Both the position numbers and the translations under genes were made by a program. The notes below the pieces were generated by a model. That model had not been told where the DNA came from. It saw only the letters and a program-made list of their open reading frames with translations, and searched no databases. Of a DNA stretch of 64,000 bases, positions 45,994 to 55,752 are shown one piece after another; the first letter of the stretch is position 1; each line of letters opens with the position of its first letter. The DNA is from Bacteroidales bacterium. GTDB taxonomy: Bacteria > Bacteroidota > Bacteroidia > Bacteroidales > F082. Location of the stretch: the NCBI GenBank assembly GCA_028277395.1, contig JANQGJ010000071.1, forward strand, positions 124,001-188,000, read 5' to 3'.

Positions 45994-46953
45994 CTAGTCA
46001 ACTAATCCACGACCTGTTTTATTGATTTTTCCTTCTTCACGGTATTCTCTTATGAGTCTGTCCAGCACACCATTAACAAACACTTTGCTATTATTGGTTG
46101 AGAAGTACTTAGCAAGTTCAATATATTCGTTCAGAGTAACTTTAACCGGTACTGTATTCATTTTTTTGAGCTCAATTATTGCCATTTTTAGTAAAATGAC
46201 ATCCATTAAAGGAATTCTTTCAAATTCCCAGTTTTTCGTCCTTAATTTTAGCTCTTCTTCAATTCCATCGTCATCTCTAAGAACGAATTTGTACAGGTTT
46301 CTAACAAATTCACGATCCTCATTTTTGCCACCGATAGTTTGTTTATATATTCCCGGTAATGAAGTGCCTGAATGAAACTTTCCGGAAAAATTTTCAAAGA
46401 ATTTGATAATTAATAGTATTACAAGGTCATAGCCATCGGTGAAATATACACTTTTCTCTTCATAAAAGTACTTCAGTATTTCAAAATCAGGCAGCAACTG
46501 ATCTGTAATCTTTATTAATAATTTTTTATCTGAATCTAGTGAGGGGGCTTCAGAATCCATGTATTTCTTGTAAAAATCTTTGGATTTGAGCAGGTTATAG
46601 AATTTCAATATGATGTCTGATTGCTCAGTCCAGTTAATTTTCAGCTTGTTTTCTTTGAGTATAAACTCATTATTTTGTTCTATCTCGCATAAGACTTTGT
46701 TTCGAACGAAACGCATATTAGGATTCAGGTCCTCTTCTGTTGGATAAAATTTTCTTTTGTTTTCCTCAATTCTTATTTCTGCAAATCTTTTGATCTCCAC
46801 CAAAAACGAAAGTTGGTAAATAAAAAGATCATGCAGCTTGTCGATACTTTCAAGCAATAGTTTTTCTCCTTTAATGATATCGTTAACTCCTCCTGTGTAC
46901 CATGAATAAAGAGATTGGAGGACCTTGATTCTTAAGTGTCTGCGATATAACAT
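45994..46953 (-). CDS. nusB: Transcription antitermination protein NusB, N-terminally extended form
   Basis: 319 residues, about twice the length of Escherichia coli NusB. It opens with the NusB-like YRRHLRIKVLQSLYSWYTGG, has a long inserted helical region, and ends with the canonical RNA-binding C-terminal domain (RIPLMDVILLKMAIIELK, VPVKVTLNEYIELAKYFST, FVNGVLDRLIREY). This long form is usual in Bacteroidota. It binds boxA RNA with NusE to support rRNA transcription. A candidate promoter is at 46995-47026. Confidence 0.93.
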   Translation of the reverse strand: MLYRRHLRIKVLQSLYSWYTGGVNDIIKGEKLLLESIDKLHDLFIYQLSFLVEIKRFAEIRIEENKRKFYPTEEDLNPNMRFVRNKVLCEIEQNNEFILKENKLKINWTEQSDIILKFYNLLKSKDFYKKYMDSEAPSLDSDKKLLIKITDQLLPDFEILKYFYEEKSVYFTDGYDLVILLIIKFFENFSGKFHSGTSLPGIYKQTIGGKNEDREFVRNLYKFVLRDDDGIEEELKLRTKNWEFERIPLMDVILLKMAIIELKKMNTVPVKVTLNEYIELAKYFSTNNSKVFVNGVLDRLIREYREEGKINKTGRGLVD

Positions 46954-46994
46954 ACTGTTGTTCGTATTCGTATTGACTGTTATTAATTGATCGG

Positions 46995-47026
46995 CAAAAA
47001 TAAATTAATTAATCCGGCCTGAGCAA
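46995..47026 (-). promoter_or_regulatory. Candidate promoter of nusB
   Basis: On the minus strand: TTG (47026-47024), a 21-bp spacer and TATTTTTG (47002-46995), about 40 bp before the ATG. Confidence 0.5.
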
Positions 47027-47120
47027 TTTTTATCAATATTTTCAATAATTTGAAAATATATATTAGTTTTACCTGTTGAAAATCAGACAATGCTGATTTG
47101 CAAAATTAATTGTTGGTGTT

Positions 47121-47528
47121 ATGATGGAGTGGGCTGATTATCAGTTCTCTGATAAAACGATTTTAGTAGTAGAGGATGTGGATACTAGCATTAAGTTTTT
47201 TGATGCTGCTCTCAGAAAATCACAGGCAACAATACTTTGGGCTGAAAATGGAGAGGATGCAATTGAAATACTGGACAAGAATAAAGGTAAAATTGATCTT
47301 GTACTCCTTGACTTAAATTTACCTGGAGTGAATGGGTTTGAGGTTCTGAAATATTTAAGGAAACTTGATCCTGAATTACCTGTGATTGTTCAAACAGCTT
47401 ATCTTTTCTCCGGAGAAAGGAAAACAAGTTTGTCAATGGGAGCAAATGGTTTTATACCAAAACCGGTTCAACTTACTGATCTGTTAAATAATATTGCCAG
47501 GTTCCTTGATCCAGAGCTTGCTTACTGA
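47121..47528 (+). CDS. Single-domain response regulator (CheY-like)
   Basis: 135 residues of receiver domain only. The acidic pocket is E18/D19, the phosphoacceptor is D64 in LVLLDLNLPG, the switch Thr is in IVQTAY and the conserved Lys in FIPKPVQ. With no output domain it probably works by protein contact, for example in a phosphorelay or with a hybrid kinase. ATG codons at 47121 and 47124 are both possible starts. No kinase gene adjoins it; the nearest are beyond the insertion sequence. Confidence 0.92.
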   Translation: MMEWADYQFSDKTILVVEDVDTSIKFFDAALRKSQATILWAENGEDAIEILDKNKGKIDLVLLDLNLPGVNGFEVLKYLRKLDPELPVIVQTAYLFSGERKTSLSMGANGFIPKPVQLTDLLNNIARFLDPELAY

Positions 47529-47655
47529 TTTGTTAACTGTAATATAAAGATTTACTGGTCAGTTGCAAAAAAACCTGAGTTTCGTATTGTCGAATATGGA
47601 GATATTAATTTTAACTGATTTAGCTTAAACCAAATCATTACATTAAGAAAATAAC

Positions 47656-48414
47656 TTACAATTCAATCTGCAATCTGTCATATGCAAGTTCTACATTATC
47701 AGGTAATTCTTTTTCTACTTCTCTATGTAATCCCATTAAATGACTAATATGTGTTAAATATGCTTTTTCGGGATTTAGAAACTCAATAACTTTCAAAGCT
47801 TCCTCAAGGTTGTAATGAGAGGCATGCTTTTCATGTCGTAATGCATTCAAAACAATTGTTTTACAATTATCCAGCCTGGCAAGTGATGAAGGTGGTATGT
47901 AATTAGTATCAGTTATGTAGGCAAAATCATTAATGCGATACCCAAAAACAATTGTATTGTAATGCAATGCAGGGATTGGGATAATTTGTACTTCATTTAT
48001 TTTGAAAGGATTATCATCTACTTCGATCAGCCTGTATTTTGGTAATCCCGGGTAATTATTATTAAAAGCATATGAAAACTCCTGTCTTATTTCTTTTTGA
48101 TCATATGCAGTAGAATAAATATCCATTGGTTTTTTGGTCAGGTAATTGAATGACCGGACATCATCTAATCCTGCTATATGATCTCTATGTGAGTGGGTTA
48201 TAATTATTGCATCCAGTTTTTTAACATTTTCCCGTAACATTTGATATCTGAAATCAGGACCAGCATCAATACTAATAGTAGTTTTCTCAGTTTCAACCAG
48301 AGCTGACGTTCTGAGACGTTTATCTTTTGAACTACCGATTTTGCAAACATCGCAATTGCATGCTGGTACTGGTACTCCCTGTGATGTTCCGGTTCCAAGA
48401 AACGTAATTCTCAT
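47656..48414 (-). CDS. MBL-fold metallo-hydrolase (PhnP-like)
   Basis: 252 residues. The metal-binding motif is THSHRDHIAGLDDVR, with further His in NALRHEKHASH and LTHISHLMG. An N-terminal Cys pair in PACNCDVCKIGSSKDKR is typical of the PhnP-like subgroup that acts as a phosphodiesterase. The substrate is not known and no phosphonate genes are near. It has no signal peptide. The insertion sequence begins about 150 bp upstream of its start. Confidence 0.9.
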   Translation of the reverse strand: MRITFLGTGTSQGVPVPACNCDVCKIGSSKDKRLRTSALVETEKTTISIDAGPDFRYQMLRENVKKLDAIIITHSHRDHIAGLDDVRSFNYLTKKPMDIYSTAYDQKEIRQEFSYAFNNNYPGLPKYRLIEVDDNPFKINEVQIIPIPALHYNTIVFGYRINDFAYITDTNYIPPSSLARLDNCKTIVLNALRHEKHASHYNLEEALKVIEFLNPEKAYLTHISHLMGLHREVEKELPDNVELAYDRLQIEL

Positions 48415-48523
48415 TTTTAATCAGATATAGATCAGTGCAAAAATAGCTTAATAGTCGTTTCGGTAGCTAATTGTTATTTTTTTAAGTATTTATAAGCTGT
48501 GTTAAGCATTTATGATTTAATTA

Positions 48524-48562
48524 AAAAACACAAAATTAACAGAGATTGTACGTCAGAATTAT
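48524..48562. repeat. Left copy of 39-bp direct repeat flanking the insertion sequence
   Basis: Identical to 50204-50242. It abuts the left terminal inverted repeat, so it is best read as a long target-site duplication. Confidence 0.85.
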
Positions 48563-50203
48563 CCTGACTTCCGCATTTAAAAACACGGCTTTTTATAAGT
48601 TTCGATAAATCAATGAAATAAGATTTTGAGGTGCTTGATTTGGGTGTTAAAATCATTGGTTATCTTTGTTTTTATGTTTATTCGTCCCCTAAAATCAAAT
48701 AACGGTAAAACATATATTCAGGTTGTAGACAAAAGTTCTGGGAAGTACAAAGTTTTAAAAAGTTTTGGAGGGGCATCCTCTCAAACTGAACTAACTATTC
48801 TTATAAATAAAGCTCAAGAGTGGATAAATAAATTTACAGGAAGTCAAGAAATTGATTTTATAAATACAAATGAACAAATTGAGCAGTTTTTTGAAAGTAT
48901 CAATCAGTTACATCAAGTAGGTTTTGATTTATTGTTAGGTAAATTATTTGATGAAATTGGTTTTAACAAAATAGATGATGATATTTTCAAGCAATTGGTA
49001 TTATGCCGTATTGCTTATCCTAAGAGCAAATTAAAGACAACAGAATATCTTTATCGATATAAGCAAATAAGCTGGAGCGAAGATCGGGTTTATCGTTATC
49101 TTGACAAGCTTTATACTTCTCAAAAGGAACAGGTACAAAAGCTAAGCTATGAGCATACACGAAAGATACTGAATAATGATATCAGTGTGGTTTTTTATGA
49201 TGTAACCACATTGTATTTTGAAATCGACACTGAGGATGATCTACGAAAAACAGGATTTTCAAAAGAGGGAAAACATCAAAATCCACAAATAGTTTTAGGG
49301 TTGTTAGTAAGTAAAAATGGTTATCCTTTAGCATATGAAATTTTTGCAGGAAACAAGTTTGAAGGCTATACAATGCTTCCTGTTCTTGAAGCATTTAAAC
49401 ATAAGTATAAGCTGAAAAAATTAGTAATTATTGCTGATTCAGGCTTACTCTCCAATGCAAACATAGAACACCTAAAAGAAAAAAAATATGAGTTTATCCT
49501 GGGTGCAAGAATCAAAAACGAATCAGCTTCAGTAAAGAAAAAGATTTTGGCTTTAGATTTGAAAAACGGAAACAGCACAATAATAAAAAAGGGAGACTTA
49601 AAGCTTATTATTAACTATTCAGAGACAAGAGCAAAAAAAGACAGGTATAATCGAGAGAGAGGAATACAAAAACTTGAGAAAAAAGTAAAGTCAGGCCGGC
49701 TAACAAAATCAAGCATAAATAACCGAGGCTACAATAAATTTTTAAAGTTAAATGGAGAAATTCAAGTGACAATGGATCGGCAAAAAATAGAGCAAGATAG
49801 CCGATGGGATGGATTAAAAGGGTACATTACAAATTCAACAATGAATAAAAATGTGATTATTGAGAATTACAAACATTTGTGGCAAATAGAAAAAGCATTT
49901 AGAGTAGCCAAATCTGACTTAAAAATAAGACCGATATATCACCGTTTACAAAGAAGAATAGAAGCTCATATCTGTATTTCCTTTGTTGCATACAAAGTTT
50001 ACAAAGAGCTTGAACGAAGATTATATGAAATGGAAGCTAAAATCAGCCCAAATAAAGCTATTGAAATAGCTCAAAACATATTCCAAATACAATTGAAAAT
50101 GCCACAAGATGGTAAAACAATTAAAAAAATACTACTCCTTTCTGATGAACAAAAATACTTAGCTTCAATTTTTAATTTTGGGTGTTAAAACGCGGAAGTC
50201 AGG
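48563..50203 (+). mobile_element. IS1634-family insertion sequence, apparently intact
   Basis: 1641 bp bounded by inverted repeats: CCTGACTTCCGC at 48563-48574 matches the complement of 50192-50203 exactly, and similarity continues for several bases (TTTnAA). One complete transposase gene fills it, its stop codon abutting the right repeat. Flanking 39-bp direct repeats are far longer than most IS duplications; the founding member IS1634 of Mycoplasma is known for long, variable duplications, which supports the family call. The intact ORF and identical repeats indicate recent insertion. Confidence 0.9.
48674..50188 (+). CDS. IS1634-family DDE transposase
   Basis: 504 residues from the ATG at 48674 (MFIRPLKSNNGKTYIQVVD); an upstream TTG-led extension is less likely. 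Catalytic acidic residues are D in VVFYDVTTLYFE, D in VIIADSGLLS and E in HLWQIEKAFRVAKSDL, in the order and spacing of the IS4-like IS1634 group. The KGYITNSTMNK segment and HICISFVAYKVYKELE C-terminus also fit. Full length without stops, so probably functional. Confidence 0.95.
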   Translation: MFIRPLKSNNGKTYIQVVDKSSGKYKVLKSFGGASSQTELTILINKAQEWINKFTGSQEIDFINTNEQIEQFFESINQLHQVGFDLLLGKLFDEIGFNKIDDDIFKQLVLCRIAYPKSKLKTTEYLYRYKQISWSEDRVYRYLDKLYTSQKEQVQKLSYEHTRKILNNDISVVFYDVTTLYFEIDTEDDLRKTGFSKEGKHQNPQIVLGLLVSKNGYPLAYEIFAGNKFEGYTMLPVLEAFKHKYKLKKLVIIADSGLLSNANIEHLKEKKYEFILGARIKNESASVKKKILALDLKNGNSTIIKKGDLKLIINYSETRAKKDRYNRERGIQKLEKKVKSGRLTKSSINNRGYNKFLKLNGEIQVTMDRQKIEQDSRWDGLKGYITNSTMNKNVIIENYKHLWQIEKAFRVAKSDLKIRPIYHRLQRRIEAHICISFVAYKVYKELERRLYEMEAKISPNKAIEIAQNIFQIQLKMPQDGKTIKKILLLSDEQKYLASIFNFGC

Positions 50204-50242
50204 AAAAACACAAAATTAACAGAGATTGTACGTCAGAATTAT
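50204..50242. repeat. Right copy of 39-bp direct repeat flanking the insertion sequence
   Basis: Identical to 48524-48562, immediately after the right terminal inverted repeat. Its TTG at 50226-50228 is the likely -33 element of the kinase promoter. Confidence 0.85.
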
Positions 50243-50252
50243 CATATATTTG
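50226..50252 (+). promoter_or_regulatory. Candidate promoter of the first kinase gene, straddling the IS target duplication
   Basis: TTG (50226-50228) lies inside the right repeat and TATATTTG (50245-50252) lies just outside it, 16 bp apart, slightly shorter than the usual 17-23. The stretch TTTGATATGAA recurs upstream of the second kinase gene. Confidence 0.5.
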
Positions 50253-50294
50253 ATATGAATAATTATTAGGGAATATCAAACTAAAAGCAAAGTC

Positions 50295-52439
50295 TTGAGA
50301 GCATTATTTCGTTTTACTACCATATGTAGCGTAAATATCTTTGTCTTGTTATTATTAGTTTCTCATAGCCTGACATCAGATGAGCAGCTGAATAAAATTG
50401 ATTCATTGAAATCAGTTTTGGCAATATCACAAAATGACTCGGTAAATCTGAAAGTTTACCGAGAACTTGGCAGGGTATTGGAAATGAAAGATTTTGATAC
50501 AGCCATGTATTACTTTAACAAAGCAATATCCCTGGCTGCAAAGAACAACTGGTCTGAGGAGGAAGCTAAAACTCATATAAATATTGGTTTTGCCTACCTT
50601 TATAGTAAAAACTCCAAGAAGTCAATTGAAAAGCTTAAACAGGGACTAGATATATACATAAGTACAGGCAATAAAAAGGAACAGCTCGACACTTATTATA
50701 ACCTGGGGTATTTTTATGCCAATTTTGAAAACTTTTCCAGGTCAATAGAGTATTTTAATAAGGCAGCAAGATTGGGAGAGGAGTTAAATAATGAAAAAAG
50801 ATTAACCGGAATATACAATAACCTTGGTCTGATATATCATTATATTGGTCATTATGATAAAGCTAATGCTCTCCATTTTAAATCATTGCACATAAGCGAA
50901 CGTATTGGGAACAAATCTGTTGGTTTTACCCATGTAAATATAGGACTCAATTATAATCAACAAAAGAAATATCGAAAGAGCCTTGAACATAATAAGATTG
51001 CACTGGAACTATTCCTGGAAGAGGGTAATAAGTCGTATGTAGCACATGTTCTTAAAAATATTGGTGATAATTTTTCAGATTTATATCAGCTAGATAGTGC
51101 CGAGTATTATTATAATAAATCATTTGCAATTTATAAAGAATTAGATGATAAAGAGTCAATAGCCAGGCATCAGATGCTCATGGGAATTTTAAATCAAAAA
51201 AATGGTAATCTTGAAATAGCAGAGTTAAAATACTATGAAGCATTAAACTCTGTACCGGAAAATGGAAGTCGTAGATTAGTATTTGCAATAAACTCAAACC
51301 TGGCAGGTTTGAATTTTATTTTTGCTGATTCAGTTGCCGGAAATAGATTAAAATACCTCAAAAAGGCTGTTAATTATGCCAGCAATATGTATGATATTTC
51401 CAAAGAATTACAATCCCTTTCAAAGGAAACAGAAAGCCTTGAAATGCTTTACAAAGCATATATGAAAATTGGTAACTCGCAGGAAGCAATAAAATACGCT
51501 GATCGTTACATAGTTGCTATAGATTCACTCTATTCCGAACAAAAACAAAAAACAATTACAGATATTCAGATCAAGTACGAAACCGAAAAAAAGGAACTGG
51601 AAATAGAGTTGCTAAATAGTGAAAATGACCTGATATCTGCAAAACTGGACAATAGTAACACAGCAAGAAAAAATCAGAAAATGGTTATTTATCTTCTGAC
51701 ACTTGGATTTTTAATGGTTTGCGTATTCATTTTTGTAATTTACAAGTTCTATCGGCAGACAAAGAGGGTTAATAATGTTTTATATCAAAAGAATGATATC
51801 ATTTCGAAGCAGAATGAAGAAAAAGAAATACTGTTAAAGGAGATTCACCACAGAGTTAAAAATAACCTGCAACTGATATCCAGTTTATTTGATTTACAAA
51901 TGGATAAATCGGATAACATAAAAGTCAGATCTGTATTTACCGATGCACAGAGTAGATTAAAATCAATTGCAATAATTCATGAGATTCTTAACCAAAATGA
52001 GAATAAAAATGTAATTTCTTTTAAATCTTTTATAAATGAACTTACGGAAAGCATATGTTACTCTTTAAGTGGGAATAAAAAAATATCATTGAGCACTGAA
52101 GTTGGTGATGATCTTCTTTTTGATATAAAAAAAACCATATCACTGGGACTGATAATAAATGAATTACTGACAAACTCAATAAAATACGCCTGTAGTGAGG
52201 AAGTTACAAGTATCATTAAAATTACTATTACACGATTAAATAAGAATGATATAATGCTTGAGTTTTCTGATAATGGTGATGGATTACCACAAGGGTTTGA
52301 TATTGATTCAGCGGATAGTTTGGGATTACGACTTGTAAATGTGCTGATTGAGCAGCTATCGGGAAAGATAAATTATATATTTGATAGTGGTGCTAAATTT
52401 ACCATAGAATTTCCTGATACCATAAACCTGGAGGATTAA
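50295..52439 (+). CDS. TPR-containing sensor histidine kinase (HisKA_2 type)
   Basis: 714 residues. A signal peptide (FVLLLLVSHSL) is followed by about eight TPR-like helical repeats (residues 35-400), a coiled region, one transmembrane helix near residue 465, then the HisKA_2 H-box EIHHRVKNNLQL (probable phospho-His H519) and an ATPase domain with N-box INELLTNSIKYA, DNGDGLP and SLGLRLV. The likely start is the TTG at 50295, because no in-frame ATG fits the signal peptide. It should sense something in the periplasm and phosphorylate the LytTR regulator encoded two genes on. Confidence 0.92.
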   Translation: MRALFRFTTICSVNIFVLLLLVSHSLTSDEQLNKIDSLKSVLAISQNDSVNLKVYRELGRVLEMKDFDTAMYYFNKAISLAAKNNWSEEEAKTHINIGFAYLYSKNSKKSIEKLKQGLDIYISTGNKKEQLDTYYNLGYFYANFENFSRSIEYFNKAARLGEELNNEKRLTGIYNNLGLIYHYIGHYDKANALHFKSLHISERIGNKSVGFTHVNIGLNYNQQKKYRKSLEHNKIALELFLEEGNKSYVAHVLKNIGDNFSDLYQLDSAEYYYNKSFAIYKELDDKESIARHQMLMGILNQKNGNLEIAELKYYEALNSVPENGSRRLVFAINSNLAGLNFIFADSVAGNRLKYLKKAVNYASNMYDISKELQSLSKETESLEMLYKAYMKIGNSQEAIKYADRYIVAIDSLYSEQKQKTITDIQIKYETEKKELEIELLNSENDLISAKLDNSNTARKNQKMVIYLLTLGFLMVCVFIFVIYKFYRQTKRVNNVLYQKNDIISKQNEEKEILLKEIHHRVKNNLQLISSLFDLQMDKSDNIKVRSVFTDAQSRLKSIAIIHEILNQNENKNVISFKSFINELTESICYSLSGNKKISLSTEVGDDLLFDIKKTISLGLIINELLTNSIKYACSEEVTSIIKITITRLNKNDIMLEFSDNGDGLPQGFDIDSADSLGLRLVNVLIEQLSGKINYIFDSGAKFTIEFPDTINLED

Positions 52440-52668
52440 TCGGCTCTATTGGCATTGTTTATTATTATTAAGTAATCAGGCTTTTAGGGTGTCTTTTGGC
52501 GTTACATGTTGTAAATTATAATTGACGATTAGTTTTTCTTCGCTTTACATTGTAAATTTTATTTTGGTTAATGAGTCGTAAGTAACTAATTTGCGTATTT
52601 TTGATATGAAATAAGAGGGGTAAATTCTATTTTAATTTATAGTAATCAAAGCTTTAAGATGTGTTTTT

Positions 52669-54849
52669 ATGATAAAAGCAAATTTGTTTCTGTTGATTAC
52701 CTTTATGAGTTTATTAACAGTTTTACATGGTAATTCATCATTAGTTGATAGTCTGGTAGTTGATGCAAATAATTATATTGGAAGAGATTCGACAAAGGTC
52801 AAACTACTTATAAAGGTAGCAAATGAAATATTTTATAGTGATATACCCAGGTCAATGGAATATGCAGACAAAGCGTATAATCTGTCGGACTCATTGAATT
52901 ACAACCATGGAAAAGTAAGAAGTTTATATCTACTGGGAAATTTTTACAGGAAAAGTGGCGATTTTAAAACTGCAATTGATAAATATAGTGAGCTTATTAG
53001 CTTATATCCCGTTGGTAGTAATAGAAAATTACTGAAAAATGCATTAAAGAATATCGGATATTCATATTGTATGATCGGTGATGTATCCAGCGGATTAGCA
53101 TCTTTTAATCGTTTACTCGAAATCAACAGGAAGGAGAATAGCAAAAAAGACATTGCTGATACTTATAATAATATTGGTAATGTATATCAAATGACCGGTG
53201 AAATAGATTCTGCTTTTTATAACTACAATAGTTCACTTGAAATATGGAAAGAGATTGGCGACAAGAAGGAAATAGCTGATATGAATAATAATCTTGGCTA
53301 CATGTTTATGGTACTGGATAGACATTATGAAGCACTTGATCATTATTTGGATGCATTGATAATCTATGAAGAATTGGGTATTGAAGAAAGAATTGCAATG
53401 GCATTAAATGGTATTGGAACAGTTTATCAGGGTATTGGAGATTTAAAACTGGCAACAGATTATTTTTTGAGGTCATTGGATTATTATAAACAATTAGATG
53501 AAGACGAGTCAATTGCTTATTGTTTAAGTAATCTGGCAAATATGTCCAATGAAGAAAGAAATTATAAACAGGCTTTATTGTATTATAGTCAGGCTGCTGA
53601 AATACTGGAAAGACTTGGTCATAAAAATGAGTTGGGAAGTGTATTATTGAATCAGAGTGTATTATACAGGGATCAGGGAAATTATGAAAAAGCAATGGAA
53701 AATTGTGAAAAAGCTTTAATACTGTTTAAAGAAATTTCCAATAAGGAAGGAGAAGGGAGTGTTTATCTTAAAATGGCTTTGATTTATTTTGATAAAAACG
53801 AACTTCAAATAGCAAAAACTTATGCTGAAAAAGCTTTAATACTTGTAAAAGAGTTTGATTTACTAAGAAAACAGGAAGCAACGCATGAGTTACTCTATGA
53901 GATTTGTATTGCCAATAAGGATTATAAAAATGCATTAAATCATTATGTTAATTATAAGTTGATTTATGATAGCTTATATAATGAAGAAAACGTAAAGAAA
54001 ATTACCGGACTGGAATACAAATATAAGTTCGAAAAAGAAAAACAGGCGATAGAAGCAGAACAACAAAGAAAGGATGCTTTACGGATCCAGGAATTGCAGC
54101 GACAAAAATTAATGAGAAATACGTTTATAACAGGTTTTATACTCGTTCTGTTACTGGCAATTGTAATATTACGTAGTTTTCTGCAGAAGAAAGCAGCAAA
54201 TCGTAAGCTGATTGAACAAAATAATATCATACTTCGGCAAAAAGAGGAAAAAGAACTATTGGTAAGAGAAATCCACCACCGTGTTAAAAATAATCTTCAG
54301 ATAATTACCAGTTTGTTTGACCTTCAAATGAATACGACAGAAAATACTGAAACACGAGAAGCACTTATTGATAGCTTGAACAGGGTTAAATCTGTGGGAC
54401 TCATTCACCAGTTATTATATCAAACAGATGATTTGATAAGTGTTGATTTTAAGGAGTTTACAATAAAGTTGGTCGATCATATATCATCTTTTGCAACCCG
54501 AAATAAACTGTCAAAATCAATTGAAGTGTCGGCTGGTGTCTGTTTTAGTATTGAAACAACAATTAGCCTGGGATTGATAATAAATGAGTTATTGACTAAT
54601 TCATTGAAATATGCATTTGTTGATCAGGAAAATTGTGTAATTGAAGTTTCATTAAAACGAATTAATGATAATGATTACAGATTAGTCGTTGCAGATAACG
54701 GATCAGGTTTACCTGTTGATTTTAATCCGGCTAAATCATCAAGTCTGGGATTGAGATTAGTTTATACATTAGCTGAACAACTCTCGGGTACTATTAAATA
54801 TAGAAATGATGGGGGTGCAAAGTTTACTTTTGAATTTTCAAACGAATAA
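52669..54849 (+). CDS. TPR-containing sensor histidine kinase (HisKA_2 type), paralogue
   Basis: 726 residues with the same architecture as the preceding kinase: signal peptide, TPR repeats (NLGYMFMVLDRHYEALDHY and similar), transmembrane helix near residue 490, H-box EIHHRVKNNLQI (probable phospho-His H537), N-box INELLTNSLKYA, DNGSGLP and SLGLRLV. It starts from an ATG. It shares a TTTGATATGAA element at about 52600 with its paralogue, and the response regulator gene follows after 15 bp, so this kinase is its most likely partner. Confidence 0.93.
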   Translation: MIKANLFLLITFMSLLTVLHGNSSLVDSLVVDANNYIGRDSTKVKLLIKVANEIFYSDIPRSMEYADKAYNLSDSLNYNHGKVRSLYLLGNFYRKSGDFKTAIDKYSELISLYPVGSNRKLLKNALKNIGYSYCMIGDVSSGLASFNRLLEINRKENSKKDIADTYNNIGNVYQMTGEIDSAFYNYNSSLEIWKEIGDKKEIADMNNNLGYMFMVLDRHYEALDHYLDALIIYEELGIEERIAMALNGIGTVYQGIGDLKLATDYFLRSLDYYKQLDEDESIAYCLSNLANMSNEERNYKQALLYYSQAAEILERLGHKNELGSVLLNQSVLYRDQGNYEKAMENCEKALILFKEISNKEGEGSVYLKMALIYFDKNELQIAKTYAEKALILVKEFDLLRKQEATHELLYEICIANKDYKNALNHYVNYKLIYDSLYNEENVKKITGLEYKYKFEKEKQAIEAEQQRKDALRIQELQRQKLMRNTFITGFILVLLLAIVILRSFLQKKAANRKLIEQNNIILRQKEEKELLVREIHHRVKNNLQIITSLFDLQMNTTENTETREALIDSLNRVKSVGLIHQLLYQTDDLISVDFKEFTIKLVDHISSFATRNKLSKSIEVSAGVCFSIETTISLGLIINELLTNSLKYAFVDQENCVIEVSLKRINDNDYRLVVADNGSGLPVDFNPAKSSSLGLRLVYTLAEQLSGTIKYRNDGGAKFTFEFSNE

Positions 54850-54864
54850 TCTGATAGAAGCGTC

Positions 54865-55572
54865 ATGGATCCAATTAAAATACTTGTTGTTGAAGATGAG
54901 TTGATCATAGCTCTCAACATAACAGATTCTCTGGAGCAACTTGGTTATAAGGTTGTAAAGTGTGTGTCTACTTATGAAAATGCAATTCAGTATTTAAAAG
55001 AATGCAGACCGGATATCGCAATACTTGACATTAAATTAAAAGGAAAGAAAACAGGTATTGATGTAGCCGAATATATTAATGAGTATCAAGAAATACCATT
55101 TATATTCCTTACTTCTATAACTGATAAACATATATTCTCAGGTGCTAAAAAGTTTAATCCGTCAGCTTACCTGATAAAGCCTTTTACACGTGATGAACTA
55201 TTCAGGTCTATTGAACTGGCATTGCATAATTTCAAATTATCCAATAAATATAAAAACATCAACAATGATGATATAAATGACAATGGATCAATTGTAGTTA
55301 AAGTAAATAATATTTATAAAAAGATCCGGTTCAGTGATATACTTTATATTAAAAGTGATCATGTGTATATGGAATTATTTACTACTGATGGTAGTAGCTA
55401 TCTTGTCAGGTCAACACTTAATTCACTACTTGATAAACTATCAGATAATTTTATCCAGGTACACAGATCTTATATTGTTAATAAACAGAGAGTTGGCAGA
55501 AGGCAAGGTAATGAGCTTATTATTAATAATGTAGCTATACCAATGTCAAGAAGTTTCAAAGGGAATTTTTGA
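54865..55572 (+). CDS. LytTR-family response regulator
   Basis: 235 residues. Receiver domain with acidic residues E10/D11, phosphoacceptor D55 in IAILDIKLKG, Thr in FLTSI and Lys in YLIKPF. After a polar linker the C-terminal LytTR DNA-binding domain contains DILYIKSDHVYMEL, VHRSYIVNKQRVG and IPMSRSFKGNF. It should bind direct repeats in target promoters after phosphorylation by one or both TPR kinases. Its targets are not identified here. Confidence 0.95.
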   Translation: MDPIKILVVEDELIIALNITDSLEQLGYKVVKCVSTYENAIQYLKECRPDIAILDIKLKGKKTGIDVAEYINEYQEIPFIFLTSITDKHIFSGAKKFNPSAYLIKPFTRDELFRSIELALHNFKLSNKYKNINNDDINDNGSIVVKVNNIYKKIRFSDILYIKSDHVYMELFTTDGSSYLVRSTLNSLLDKLSDNFIQVHRSYIVNKQRVGRRQGNELIINNVAIPMSRSFKGNF

Positions 55573-55752
55573 GTTTTTAAAGACAAGTTACCAAAAAGTT
55601 AACCGTAATAAATTGTAATTTAATACCTGAGCCCAATTCAAATTGTAAAAACAACTGATCTGTTGCTATAATTGCTAAACATAATAATTACTATACCTCG
55701 TACCATCGGATCGATGTTGTTTGTATCATAATTATGCAGTTAATAACATTTA

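Noticed and set aside
48626-48673. TTG-led N-terminal extension of the transposase
   Set aside because: The extension has no family similarity in its character and the ATG at 48674 gives a normal IS1634-type N-terminus.
52596-52603. TATTTTTG as a full promoter of the second kinase
   Set aside because: The nearest TTTG upstream is 29 bp away, too far; only the similarity with the first kinase's element is kept as an observation.
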